From an uncultured Lachnospiraceae bacterium (GTDB taxonomy: Bacteria; Bacillota; Clostridia; Lachnospirales; Lachnospiraceae), in NCBI GenBank assembly GCA_947575805.1, contig CANPOY010000015.1, forward strand, positions 1 to 58,366: a stretch of DNA of 58,366 nucleotides, given 5' to 3'. Position numbers and translations under genes: made by a program. Below, piece by piece: positions 27,001 through 35,716 of the stretch (its first letter is position 1; each line of letters opens with the position of its first letter). Under the pieces are notes generated by a model. The model was not told the origin of the DNA and searched no databases. It saw only the letters and a list, made by a program, of their open reading frames with translations.

Positions 27001-27239
27001 GTTCGGAATCCCTTGACAGGCGTAACTTCATATGCCGTGTTGGCAGGATTGAACTCCATAATGGCATTCCCCTTATGATGGATGCCCAAGCTGTTGATCC
27101 CCTGTCCCCTGTTGGTGTAAAACGACCACACAGGAATCCCCTTCACCCCGGAAAGCCCGGGAAGAAAGCTGGAAAAGGCCGGAACCTCCGTATAATTATC
27201 AATGATAAATCTGTCACCGTCCAATGTATAATTGCTCAT
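24051..27239 (-). CDS. Large GH94-related phosphorylase, candidate GH161 beta-1,3-oligoglucan phosphorylase
   Basis: The 1062-residue protein has the same overall plan as GH94 (N-terminal beta-sandwich ending near residue 290, then an alpha/alpha barrel, then a C-terminal beta lid) but is about 170 residues longer and has its own motifs: GIPVWSFYTNRGQGINS, VVRPRSETYVINKGKVRQYG, and KPGWNDAMNGLPGLFG with the likely catalytic Asp near residue 645. Length and motifs fit the GH161 group that shortens beta-1,3-oligoglucans by phosphorolysis; the family call is mine and is not verified. It has an AAAGGAGGAAG ribosome binding site and no signal peptide. Confidence 0.75.
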   Translation of the reverse strand: MSNYTLDGDRFIIDNYTEVPAFSSFLPGLSGVKGIPVWSFYTNRGQGINSLGIHHKGNAIMEFNPANTAYEVTPVKGFRTFIRMDGNYYEPFCTYAPQAKRRMEIEKNVLTISEESHGLKITVCYIILPGESIGALVRRVTVENIDGGAHELEILDGMPQIIPYGIQNGQYKEMSNLFKSWADIKNIEAKAPLYTMRASSDDSAEVSEIQGGYFYLAVRDGELQPVLYDKNVIFGWDHSMVNAVTFQEEGMTGVLAKEQCFANKVPCGFIPVKTALAAGQTCEFTAFSGFAPSVDLLNEKAESFCAEGYAERKIKEARELVSFFTRDVWTRTANPLFDQYMEQCYLDNFLRGGIPFVMGKGENGAVVHLFSRKHGDPERDYNFFSIAGEYYSQGNGNYRDVCQNRRNDVFFRPAIGDFNVRHFYSLVQMDGYNPLEIRPCTFVIPEENRQAATKLIAGHVEDPEGRIAGVLVKPFTPGQVTNTIAAHQLKVKGDEEELVNGLIGLSREQIEAGFGEGYWSDHWDYNLDLVENYLLVYPDRRENLLFGDDSYGFYDSVGVVRPRSETYVINKGKVRQYGSLYHCKEKAARPGFAENGTNWLKDRQGNMVTTTLFGKMMTLAVNKFALLDSYGMGIEMEGGKPGWNDAMNGLPGLFGSGMPETLELKRLVDFLLEEVRKHSPEEETKLPGELAAFMRDIYGLLQAGLSDFEYWDRTASRRECFREEIKFEADGSFAALSFRELGEILGAFSEKLEKGIARALAYGQGIMPTYFTFEAAEYEPILGEDGKPRISPYGLPGVRVKKFTPVMLPYFLEGPARMLSARGSKDQKTAGEMCDKIRETDIYDRKLKMYKTSESIEGISMENGRVRAFTPGWLERESVFLHMEYKYFLGMLKAGLYDRFYEAVQDALIPYQKPEVYGRSILENSSFLASSANPDPSVHGQGFVARLSGSTVEMLSMWLGMFLGEGGFTFEEGKLGFSLIPRLSGEMFDERKEAAFMLLGSCKVTYHNESGQNTYGEHGVKVCRMELTGEDGCCTVEGSTLGEEQARKLREGKISEIYAELA

Positions 27240-27261
27240 CTCTTCCTCCTTTTCAGAATGC

Positions 27262-28359
27262 TCACTGCCCGGTCAGCTCCAATATTTCCGGACTCTGATA
27301 CACCCGCACATAGTCCACCTGATATTCCACGGGAAAATAGGAGTCATCCGTCCCTCTTGCACCGCCCCAGTCTCCCCCGAAGGCCAGGTTGAAAATCAGG
27401 AAAAAATCCTTGTCAAAGGGCCATATCTCACAGGTAGGGCGCTGACTGTAGTCAAAGGGATCATAGGTAAATTTCTCTTCCCCGTCAATACTGAAAATCA
27501 TACGATCGGGAAGCCACTCCACCCCATAAGTATGGAAATCCTCGCTGACCCCCGCCGTGGGAAAGCTCTTGCCCTTCCCCTGGCCTCCGTGATACTTCTC
27601 GGTATGTACCGTCTCCACGATCACATCCTGGTCAAAGCCCACATGCTCCATGATGTCGATTTCCCCGGACTTGGGCCAGCCGCCGTATGCGGAAGCCGTG
27701 GGCATCATCCAGAAAGCAGGCCATGTCCCCAGGCCGGAGGGCAGCTTCAGAGAAGCTTCCACTTTGCAATATGTCCAATCCCCCTTGCCCCGGCTGACCA
27801 GTCTGGTGGAGGTATACTGTCCGTCCTCTTCCTTTCGCAGCTCAATGGTCATCAGGCCGTCCGCCACCGTCACATTGTCCCCTGCGGTATAATTCTGCAG
27901 CTCATGGTTTCCCCAGCCGCCTGCTCCCGTCTCATAGCTCCACTTCTCCGGATCCGGCTCCCCTTCATAATCAAACTCGTCGGACCAGACAAGCTCATAG
28001 GTCAGGCCCTCCCGGTCATAGGCAAAGCCCGTTGCCTTGGCTTCCTTTTCCGGCGGTTTTTCGTTGGGATCCACATAAGCGCCGGACAGAGAACTGCCTA
28101 CCCGATAACCACCCTCGTTCTTTTCCATCCCGCCGGCCTCTCCTGAGACACCGCCTTCCCCGGCAGTTCCGTCAGCACCGGCAGAGTCCGACACCCCGCC
28201 CGCATCTTCTGGCACGCCGTCAGCTCCCGCAATCCCGTTGGCGTCCCCTGATGTCTGCCCGTTTTCCGTTTCCGGGCCGCCGCAGTCTGCCAGCGCCCCT
28301 GCCAAAACCAGCGCCAGCACCGCTGCCAAAGCTCCCGTTCCCGATCTCTTTCTACTCAT
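27262..28359 (-). CDS. Exported GH16 beta-glucanase
   Basis: The 365-residue protein has a signal peptide (MSRKRSGTG, then a long Ala/Leu core ending AGALADCGG), a Gly/Ala/Asp/Glu-rich linker of about 55 residues, and a GH16 domain with LVWSDEFDYEGEPDPEKWSYE, WPAFWMMP and catalytic GEIDIMEH (about residues 231-238). It should cut glucan outside the cell. The lipobox is odd: Asp instead of Gly/Ala/Ser before the Cys, so cleavage by signal peptidase I after ALA is also possible. I chose the ATG at 28359, 7 bases after GGGAGG. It lies between the transporter genes and the cytoplasmic enzymes of the same operon. Confidence 0.85.
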   Translation of the reverse strand: MSRKRSGTGALAAVLALVLAGALADCGGPETENGQTSGDANGIAGADGVPEDAGGVSDSAGADGTAGEGGVSGEAGGMEKNEGGYRVGSSLSGAYVDPNEKPPEKEAKATGFAYDREGLTYELVWSDEFDYEGEPDPEKWSYETGAGGWGNHELQNYTAGDNVTVADGLMTIELRKEEDGQYTSTRLVSRGKGDWTYCKVEASLKLPSGLGTWPAFWMMPTASAYGGWPKSGEIDIMEHVGFDQDVIVETVHTEKYHGGQGKGKSFPTAGVSEDFHTYGVEWLPDRMIFSIDGEEKFTYDPFDYSQRPTCEIWPFDKDFFLIFNLAFGGDWGGARGTDDSYFPVEYQVDYVRVYQSPEILELTGQ

Positions 28360-28443
28360 GTTCATACCTCCCAAACCGTCTGTCCGGCCGATAAGTGCTG
28401 CCGTCTCCGTCATCTGCAGAACATCCCTCACAGCCCCGTCTCG

Positions 28444-29388
28444 CTATTCGCCGGTAATTCCCGTATTTTCAATACCCTGGATAAACTGCTTCTGCACGAA
28501 AGCATACAGGATCAGCAGCGGTGAAATGGAAATCAGCGTAGCCGCCATCTTATAAGCCTCATTCAGTTTAAATGCGCCGCCCTGGGCGGAAACAAGACTG
28601 TCAAACTCACTGTTGAACATATTCAGCTTCGCCGGCAGCAGTTCAATGTTGTTTCTCATCAGCGTTCCGGTGATATAGGTCTCGTTCCAGTTCCACACAA
28701 AGGAAAACAGGAACACCACCAGAATCGTTGTCGCCGACATCTTGACCACGATAAACCAGAACACCTTCATGGCAGACGCACCGTCGATCTGAGCGGCCTC
28801 GTCCAGCACTCTGGGAATCATGTTAAATGCAGTGTAGAACACCAGGATCAGCACCGTGGAATAAACACCCTGTCCCAGCAGAGCCATCATAGCCTGGGGA
28901 AGGGCCGTTCCGATCAGCTGGATGGCCGCGGCCTCCTGCACCGTGACGAACATCATCAGCCTGGGCACCATTGTCACAGGTGTGGGCACGATGAAGGCCA
29001 GAACGATCATCACAAACCAGAACCGTTTGAACTTGAAGTCATATCGGGAAAGCGCAAAGCCTGTCAGCGCAGACACAATGGTCTGGGCTGCCGCCATCCC
29101 CGCAGACCACAGTATGGTATTCCGCAATGTAGGTCCCACCTTCAGTACATTGGATGCTACCTTCAAGTTGTTCAGGGACAGACTTCTGGGCAGCCAGTTC
29201 ACGGAAGGGTCAATTATGTCTTCTGCAGACATAAATGTTTTCGCTATTATCTCAAAGATCGGCTCCAGATAAACAAATCCCACACAGATCAGTACAAAGT
29301 AGATTGCGATCCTGGCAATGCGATTGCGCCACCATTTAAAGTCATGCTTTACTTTCACCTTGTTTATATTTTTAGCTTTCCTTACCAT
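28444..29388 (-). CDS. Carbohydrate ABC transporter permease, MalG-like (set 1)
   Basis: The 314-residue protein has six transmembrane helices and the permease motif of the MalG branch, VLDEAAQIDGASAMKVFWFIVVK (EAA loop, about residues 200-222), with FVWNWNETY behind it. The first 30 residues are unusually long, basic and cytoplasmic. It overlaps the MalF-like gene by 7 bases. It forms a sugar importer with that gene; neither set encodes an ATPase. Confidence 0.9.
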   Translation of the reverse strand: MVRKAKNINKVKVKHDFKWWRNRIARIAIYFVLICVGFVYLEPIFEIIAKTFMSAEDIIDPSVNWLPRSLSLNNLKVASNVLKVGPTLRNTILWSAGMAAAQTIVSALTGFALSRYDFKFKRFWFVMIVLAFIVPTPVTMVPRLMMFVTVQEAAAIQLIGTALPQAMMALLGQGVYSTVLILVFYTAFNMIPRVLDEAAQIDGASAMKVFWFIVVKMSATTILVVFLFSFVWNWNETYITGTLMRNNIELLPAKLNMFNSEFDSLVSAQGGAFKLNEAYKMAATLISISPLLILYAFVQKQFIQGIENTGITGE

Positions 29389-30326
29389 ATATCCCGCCTC
29401 CTTGGCTGTCTCTCCTTAAAAATCAGGCATCCCAGCCCAATAATGATCAACACAATGATACAGTAGATCCAGGAATAGGTAGCCGCAAAGCCGAAGCCGC
29501 CGTTGGTATTGGCCGTAGCCGTCTTGATCAGCTCATAGATCGCGCTGGTATCATAGGTTCCCAGCTGAGCAATGGTAAAAATAGTAGCCACCAGAGCCGT
29601 TGGCTTAATCATGGGAATGGTAATCTTCCAGAGGATCTGCCACTCATTGGCCATGTCGATCTTTGCCGCCTCATACAGAGAGCCGTTGATGCGCTGCAGG
29701 CCGCTGACAAACAGGACAATGGGAATACCGGTAAACCAAAGGATCATGGTCAGCTGATCAAAGATATTCCCCATAAATCCTGCCAGCCTGGGGGAATAGC
29801 TGCGGATCATCTCCAGAATGAAAACCCCCTCGTATCCGCTGTTCATGCCCTGGGCCATCTGCACCGCCTCATCTGCCTGGTCCAGAATCTGACTCATCAC
29901 AGGTCCGGACATAATGATTACCGGCAGAAAGTAGATGGTCCTCATCAGCCCCTTGCCCGCCTCTATCTTGTTGAGCAGGTAAGCCATGAAGAAGGACACA
30001 ATAATGATCACAAAGGTATAAGGCACCACCATGGCGATAAATGCGCCCAGTGCCGGCACAAACTCCGTATTTCGAAAGAACGCCGTATAATAATTGCTGC
30101 CCCCGGCAAACGTGATGTCATAGCCTGTGACATTAGTACTCACATTACAGAAGCTTAAGACAATGGTGGCCCCAAAGGGAATCAGGGTAAAGACCAGAAA
30201 CCCGATAATCCAGGGAAGCATGAACCCATAGCCCAGACGGTTTTGACGCTTTTCATAGCTGGGAGCACGCCTGCTTCTGCGGGGCGTCTTTTCCTTCACT
30301 GCCTTTTTTACAGCCTTTTCAGCCAT
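29382..30326 (-). CDS. Carbohydrate ABC transporter permease, MalF-like (set 1)
   Basis: The 314-residue protein has six transmembrane helices, the first after a Lys/Arg-rich segment, and the EAA loop GSLYEAAKIDMANEWQILWKITIP (about residues 215-238). It overlaps the DUF5696 gene by 8 bases and the MalG-like gene by 7, so all three are translated together. The last 10 residues (KERQPRRRDIW) are basic, as usual for this family. Confidence 0.9.
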   Translation of the reverse strand: MAEKAVKKAVKEKTPRRSRRAPSYEKRQNRLGYGFMLPWIIGFLVFTLIPFGATIVLSFCNVSTNVTGYDITFAGGSNYYTAFFRNTEFVPALGAFIAMVVPYTFVIIIVSFFMAYLLNKIEAGKGLMRTIYFLPVIIMSGPVMSQILDQADEAVQMAQGMNSGYEGVFILEMIRSYSPRLAGFMGNIFDQLTMILWFTGIPIVLFVSGLQRINGSLYEAAKIDMANEWQILWKITIPMIKPTALVATIFTIAQLGTYDTSAIYELIKTATANTNGGFGFAATYSWIYCIIVLIIIGLGCLIFKERQPRRRDIW

Positions 30327-32760
30327 TGTTCACACCTCCTTCTCGAGAGTACTCCGGGTACTCCGCCACCGCCGCACTCTCCGGTGCAACGGCGGTTCCC
30401 TGATAAGTTACTTCGTTCTCGGTATAATTGATGATCACATACCTGACATCACTGCCCCTTTGATAGGTGTTGATCACCACTCCGTTCTCCGGTACATATC
30501 TGCCGGTCCATTCATAGCCCTGCACCTGGCTTAAAACTCCGTTCACCGTCCCGTACACCTGCCGGATCAGTTCCTCATACAGGGAATATTCCGTGGAGTA
30601 ATAATTCGCGGAAAAGGTATCCGCCAGCTTGTAGGAAGGCTCCCTGGAAAGAATAAAGGAAGGCGAAATATTGTAATCTATCATTCTCAGGATGCTGTCC
30701 TGGGTATAGAAGGAAAAATTCGCATAGGGCGCGTACAGCTCCATGGTGCCATGCAGCACCATTTCCAGGAAAGGTACAGAATCCGTCTCAAATACATACT
30801 GGGAGCTTCCCACCGGAATCTGCAGATAACGATCCGTGTACTTCCAAAGGTAGCTATGGGGATTTTCCAGGTTTAACAGCTGCTTTCCGTTCACTCCCTC
30901 CAAAGTATCCCTGTACAATGCCGCTGCATCCGTCAGGCTGGTCACCACCCCGTCCCGGTTCCAGTTGGAGGTGAGTACATGGGGCATCTCCGCCAGTGTC
31001 AGACTGCCTGAAAAGTCCGAAGTCTTGTCGGCCAGGGTTTTGATCCAGGACGCGGCTTTCGTGGGCGTGGCATAGCTGAACAGGCTGGTGGGTACATTCT
31101 CCGGCAGAATAGCCTCCTTATCAATGCTTAAGTACCAATTACTGATACATCTCACCGCCGTGTTATAATAATTCACCATATCCTTGTTGATGGTAATCAC
31201 ATCTCTGGAAAAGGAAATGTCAACACCCTTTTCCCGAAAGTCCTCAATCAGGCTCTTAAATTCATTTTTGTTCCCGATAGCTCCGGAAAAACTCATCTTG
31301 TAAGGCTTGGAAAGGCTCTCACCCTTCTTCTGCCAGCCGATGAGCCCGGAATTGATATTGGTGATCCCCTTCGCCATCACCTGATTGAGAATATCCTCCA
31401 CGTCTTTCGCCGTCGTCACCTTAACCTGGGTGTTACCCACAATGCCGCTCTTGGAGTCTGCCATAATAAAATCCAGACGTATGGGAATGTCACCCTCTTT
31501 TGCTTCCAGGGGCGTCAGCTCTCCGGCTGCAATCAGATATTCCCTGTAGGCTCTTGCCATGCCGGTATAATCGGCCGCCGGAGTCCCGTCACTGCCGTCT
31601 CCGAACAGAAAGGCATACGTCATATCAATGTCATATTGATAGATTTCATCCATCTGCTTGAAAAAGCCGCTCCCCTTTTCGTCATAGAGCTGATAATAGT
31701 TGATATTCAGTTCAAACCTGGGGTAAGCCCACGTATACGTGGTTCCCCGGGTGCCGTCGGGATTGACGATGATCTCCATGTACTCCGCTCCCTGGTTTGC
31801 CCAGGCCGCGAAGGCCATCTGCCCGTCCCCGTGGGCAATGCCGAACACCGGCATCACCGGCTCTTTCACAGGCACATCGTCATAGTAGGAGAAGCTGTAA
31901 TAGGTCTCCGTGGCATAATCCCTGCCGTACACATCCCCCACATAAGAATTGAAGGTGGAAGTATTGTCCACAAACCGGATCAGGCTGCCGCTGCCGTCCG
32001 GCACCAGCACATACCCCGGCACCCGGTAATTATCCACAGTCTCCCACTCTAAGGTTTCCGGATTCATCACGTTCATCCGTCCGCCGCTGGCTCCCAGAAA
32101 AGGAGTCACGTCAATGGCCGCCAGCTTGCTTAAGCCCGCTCCGCTCATCTCGCCGTATGGAATATGATAATCCACGCTGTCTTCTTCCAGAGTCAGGTAC
32201 ACCTTGATCTGCACGTCGATTCCGGTAAAATGAACGTCCAGACAGTATTTACCGTCTTCCACCTTGCTTAAGGCCGACTCAACACCGGATTCCGAGGCCG
32301 AGGACAAATATTTGATCTTGTCGCTCTCGTAGTATTCTATGGTAATCAGGGAATTGGCAATCCCTACATAGGTAGTGTTCAAATCATCGGGATAGCTTTC
32401 TGCCGCTGCCAGAATCTCCGCCGCTGACGCATCCGCCTTCTCCAGAGCCTTCACCGCATCTTTAATGTCGCCTGAGAACGGCAGATCCGCCCCGGTCTTG
32501 ATGCAAAATCCCGTCTGCTTGTCAACGATGGCAAGAATGTCCCGATCCTCCCGCCAGTAATACCTGACTGTCCCGGTTTCTGTAAGAAGCTCATATTCCG
32601 AGTACTCTTCCGGGGTATACTCCGCCTTTTCGGGAGCCACCTTCGTGTCTCTGTTGGTGGGCACATAAGCCCGTACGTTAATGGAGACTGACCCAAGGCT
32701 GACCGCAAGGGCCAGGGCCGCCAGGCTCCGAAGAGCTCTCCTTCCGTTCTTATAAGACAT
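30319..32760 (-). CDS. Secreted DUF5696-type protein
   Basis: The 813-residue protein has a signal peptide (MSYKNGRRALRSLAALALAV, cleaved near NVRA) and no later membrane helix. The N-terminal 300 residues are beta-rich; residues of about 430-640 look like a TIM barrel (IPIRLDFIMADSKSGIVG, INSGLIGWQKKGESLSKP, DISFSRDVITI), and a beta domain closes the protein. I take it for the DUF5696 family, found with sugar ABC transporters in Firmicutes and resembling a glycosidase fold; no activity has been assigned that I know of. It overlaps the permease gene by 8 bases and the next membrane-protein gene by 11. Confidence 0.75.
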   Translation of the reverse strand: MSYKNGRRALRSLAALALAVSLGSVSINVRAYVPTNRDTKVAPEKAEYTPEEYSEYELLTETGTVRYYWREDRDILAIVDKQTGFCIKTGADLPFSGDIKDAVKALEKADASAAEILAAAESYPDDLNTTYVGIANSLITIEYYESDKIKYLSSASESGVESALSKVEDGKYCLDVHFTGIDVQIKVYLTLEEDSVDYHIPYGEMSGAGLSKLAAIDVTPFLGASGGRMNVMNPETLEWETVDNYRVPGYVLVPDGSGSLIRFVDNTSTFNSYVGDVYGRDYATETYYSFSYYDDVPVKEPVMPVFGIAHGDGQMAFAAWANQGAEYMEIIVNPDGTRGTTYTWAYPRFELNINYYQLYDEKGSGFFKQMDEIYQYDIDMTYAFLFGDGSDGTPAADYTGMARAYREYLIAAGELTPLEAKEGDIPIRLDFIMADSKSGIVGNTQVKVTTAKDVEDILNQVMAKGITNINSGLIGWQKKGESLSKPYKMSFSGAIGNKNEFKSLIEDFREKGVDISFSRDVITINKDMVNYYNTAVRCISNWYLSIDKEAILPENVPTSLFSYATPTKAASWIKTLADKTSDFSGSLTLAEMPHVLTSNWNRDGVVTSLTDAAALYRDTLEGVNGKQLLNLENPHSYLWKYTDRYLQIPVGSSQYVFETDSVPFLEMVLHGTMELYAPYANFSFYTQDSILRMIDYNISPSFILSREPSYKLADTFSANYYSTEYSLYEELIRQVYGTVNGVLSQVQGYEWTGRYVPENGVVINTYQRGSDVRYVIINYTENEVTYQGTAVAPESAAVAEYPEYSREGGVNNG

Positions 32761-34792
32761 TCTGAATCATCTCCTTTCCCACTGCGGCGAGGAAGGAATA
32801 CAAGCTATCCCACATGATGGAGATAATGATTCCGATCACCGCCACGATGACCATGAACACGACTGTCAGGAGGATACTCTTCACCGTCTCCCCGAAGGTA
32901 TAATCGTGTACCGTCTGCAGCCCCAAGAATATGGTGATAACGCTCCATGTGATTCCGATGATCAGCACAATGGTCAACAGGAACGCCTCGTTGTAGGTCA
33001 GCACATAAGAAACCGCCGTCACAATCAAAAGTGAAATCATGGCCGGCATCAGCCCGTATGCCGGAATCATATAAATCTGCTTAAAGGTTCCGTCCCCGTC
33101 GTTAATGCTGGTCACCAGGTAATTACAAATGATAAACAGTCCCAGCAGAATAAAGAATCCCAGCACGATGGAACCGATGTCCATGTCCTCCACCTTCATA
33201 TTCTGGTAAATAAAGCCCTTCAGAGTCTTAAATGCCATAAAGTCCAGGAAAAACAAAGCATAGATAATGGTAGCCGAAAGCACGGATCCCTGCCTGTACT
33301 TGCGGATTTCGTAATAATTGTCCATGGGATGCCTGGGCGTCTTCAAAGCATAGATAAAATCCTTCAGCACCGGCAGGCTTCCCGCCTTATCTGCCGCCTG
33401 CTTCTTTGCCGCTGCCAGATGTCGTCCCCTTTTCCCGTCCAAGATCCCGATGAGCTTTTTCAGCACAAGCAGGACGATAGCAACAATCAGAATGGGCCCC
33501 AGCCACTTCTGCAGCCACTTATTCCTCACCTCCCAGAAGCTCTGGGAATAAAAGTCCTTGTTGTTCGCCACCTTAAAGTGCTCCAGGGAAGCCTCATAAT
33601 CCTCCGCGTGCAGATAGGCCTTGCCCACACCGTTGTGTGCCAGAATGGACATCTGATTCAGCTTCAGCACCTGGTTCCATCTCTCCATGGCTTCGTCGTA
33701 TCGGCCTTCCTCATAAAGATCCATGGCCGTGTAGACCATCTGCGCGTATTCCGTAGGCTTAAAGGACTGAAGGTATCCTTTGCTGCCGTCCACCGACCAG
33801 ATATTTCCGTCCCTGTCCACCGCAATGGAAGGAAGGGTGGTAAAAAGTCCTGAGATGTCAACGGTTGTAACATAGGAACCAAAGCTGAAAATCTCTTCCC
33901 CGTTCTTGGAATAAATATTGATATAACCTTCGGCGGAACAGGTATAAATGAGGCCGCTGTCATCCACATACAGATCCGTCAGGGTATCATAGGACCACAC
34001 GTTGGACTTGAACATATTACCGCCGTTGGTGCTGTGCTTCTTCATGCCGTTTTTATTGGTTCCGCTGGTAGCCGTATACACAATGCCGCTTCTGTCCACA
34101 AACACGTTGGTGAAAACCGTGGGATTAATGTCCACCAGGTTTGCCAGCTGGGCCCTGGTGAAGATCATCTGCTGCAGCCTCTGGGCAAAGGTCAGATCCG
34201 CGTCATTTACCGCAAAGTACCCCAGAAACTCTCCCGTCTTTGCCAGCTGAATCACACCGTTATATACGCCTTCGCCAATCAGGTATACGTTCCCGCCGCC
34301 GTCCACCGCCACGCGCTTGGGTTCGTAATTGGTATCCGCAAAGATGGGTGCGTCCGGCCTTCCCAGCTTTCCCTTAAGCCGGAAATCCGCACTGAATATC
34401 AGAACTGCCTTCGTTCCGGAATCCGCCACATAAATATCCCCGTCCTCCGTCACATAAACTCCCCTGGGCGCCGTAAACTCATCGCTTGTCAGCTCTGCCG
34501 TCACTTCTCCCCTGGCAATGTCATATTTCACGATACGACGGTTTCCGGTATCCGCTATATAAAGCATATTGTTTTCGTCGATAAACAGGTCCTCCGGAGC
34601 GGATAGCCCCAGTTCCGTCACCGTCTTATCCGGCAGATAGGCATCCTGGGTCCGCACCCAGTAGCCGTTTTCGTCCGCTGCATAAGTGTAGGATGTAGCC
34701 TGATTTGCACTTACCCGCATGGGAAGCTGCAGCATCAGACAGACAGCAGCCAGAAGAAGCAGACCCCGCCTCATTTTTCCATGTGTTCTCAT
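32750..34792 (-). CDS. NHL-repeat/TPR/Yip1-like membrane protein
   Basis: The 680-residue protein has a signal peptide (to about residue 29), then NHL-type propeller repeats (LSAPEDLFIDENNMLYIADT and FTAPRGVYVTEDGDIYVADS, about residues 55-340), a TPR pair (YEEGRYDEAMERWNQVLKLN, about 360-430), a transmembrane helix (GPILIVAIVLLVLKKLIGIL), a short basic loop, and a C-terminal domain with five or so helices like Yip1 (about 495-675). It thus links an outside sensor-like part to a membrane domain. It overlaps the DUF5696 gene by 11 bases. The role in the transporter operon is unknown. Confidence 0.75.
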   Translation of the reverse strand: MRTHGKMRRGLLLLAAVCLMLQLPMRVSANQATSYTYAADENGYWVRTQDAYLPDKTVTELGLSAPEDLFIDENNMLYIADTGNRRIVKYDIARGEVTAELTSDEFTAPRGVYVTEDGDIYVADSGTKAVLIFSADFRLKGKLGRPDAPIFADTNYEPKRVAVDGGGNVYLIGEGVYNGVIQLAKTGEFLGYFAVNDADLTFAQRLQQMIFTRAQLANLVDINPTVFTNVFVDRSGIVYTATSGTNKNGMKKHSTNGGNMFKSNVWSYDTLTDLYVDDSGLIYTCSAEGYINIYSKNGEEIFSFGSYVTTVDISGLFTTLPSIAVDRDGNIWSVDGSKGYLQSFKPTEYAQMVYTAMDLYEEGRYDEAMERWNQVLKLNQMSILAHNGVGKAYLHAEDYEASLEHFKVANNKDFYSQSFWEVRNKWLQKWLGPILIVAIVLLVLKKLIGILDGKRGRHLAAAKKQAADKAGSLPVLKDFIYALKTPRHPMDNYYEIRKYRQGSVLSATIIYALFFLDFMAFKTLKGFIYQNMKVEDMDIGSIVLGFFILLGLFIICNYLVTSINDGDGTFKQIYMIPAYGLMPAMISLLIVTAVSYVLTYNEAFLLTIVLIIGITWSVITIFLGLQTVHDYTFGETVKSILLTVVFMVIVAVIGIIISIMWDSLYSFLAAVGKEMIQNVL

Positions 34793-34807
34793 CGCTATCC
34801 TCCCCTC

Positions 34808-35701
34808 CTACTTGATACCGGAATGGCTCATGGTATTCATCACCTGAGACTGCATACAGATAAAAATCAGCAGATTCGGCAGGAACAAAAGCACGGAAGC
34901 TGCCGCCGTCATGCCCGCCGCCGCAACCGTATTGTTGGTGGACAGGGAATTCAGGTAATATGCCAGCGTTCGCATAGTATCATTGTTCACATAATTATTG
35001 GAAGCTTCTACCGCCATCCAGACCTGCTGAAAGGTCAGCACCACCGATGTGGCAAGGGCCGGCCTGATCAGGGGTACAATGATCCTGCGCACAATGGTAA
35101 GCTCCTTGGCACCGTCCATGACAGCCGCCTCAATCAACGCATCCGGTATCTGGTCGGTAAACTGCTTTACCAGGAACAGGCCCACAGGCATGGCTGCCAG
35201 CGGAAGCACATGCACCAGCCAGGTATCCGTCAGATTCAGGTTTACAATCACCAAATATCTGGAAATGGCAACTGCGGTAGGCACAAACATCAGCGCCAGC
35301 TGGTTAATCTCGAATAAAACCGCCTTGCCCTTGAAATTCTTCTTGGCAAAAGTGTAAGCCCCCAATATAGTGATCACCAGATTCAGCAGCACGGTCAGCA
35401 CCGTCACAATCACCGAGTTTAACAAATACCTGAGCATGGGGACTCCCGTGGTGCTGGAAAGGGCGAACAGACTCTTAAAGTTGTTCATGGTAGGATTGCG
35501 GGCAATAATGTGGGGCGGGAAGGCAAACAACTCACCCAGGGGCATGAACGCCCGGTTAATCAGCATGACCACCGGCAGGATCATGAACAGGGACAGAGGC
35601 ACAAGAATGATATAAAACTTGACCTGCCCTTTCGAAAAATGCCTGGGGTTGATGCGGGAGCCCTGGAAGTTTCCACGTTTTTGTTTCTTTTTCTGACTCA
35701 T
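34808..35701 (-). CDS. Carbohydrate ABC transporter permease, MalG-like (set 2)
   Basis: The 297-residue protein has six transmembrane helices and the EAA loop DALIEAAVMDGAKELTIVRRIIVP (about residues 190-213), followed by NNYVNNDTMRTLAYYLN typical of LplC/YtcP-like permeases. It has AAAGGAGGGAG as ribosome binding site. It pairs with the gene 15 bases upstream in the second importer of the operon. Confidence 0.9.
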   Translation of the reverse strand: MSQKKKQKRGNFQGSRINPRHFSKGQVKFYIILVPLSLFMILPVVMLINRAFMPLGELFAFPPHIIARNPTMNNFKSLFALSSTTGVPMLRYLLNSVIVTVLTVLLNLVITILGAYTFAKKNFKGKAVLFEINQLALMFVPTAVAISRYLVIVNLNLTDTWLVHVLPLAAMPVGLFLVKQFTDQIPDALIEAAVMDGAKELTIVRRIIVPLIRPALATSVVLTFQQVWMAVEASNNYVNNDTMRTLAYYLNSLSTNNTVAAAGMTAAASVLLFLPNLLIFICMQSQVMNTMSHSGIK

Positions 35702-35716
35702 TTATGCTCCCTCCTT

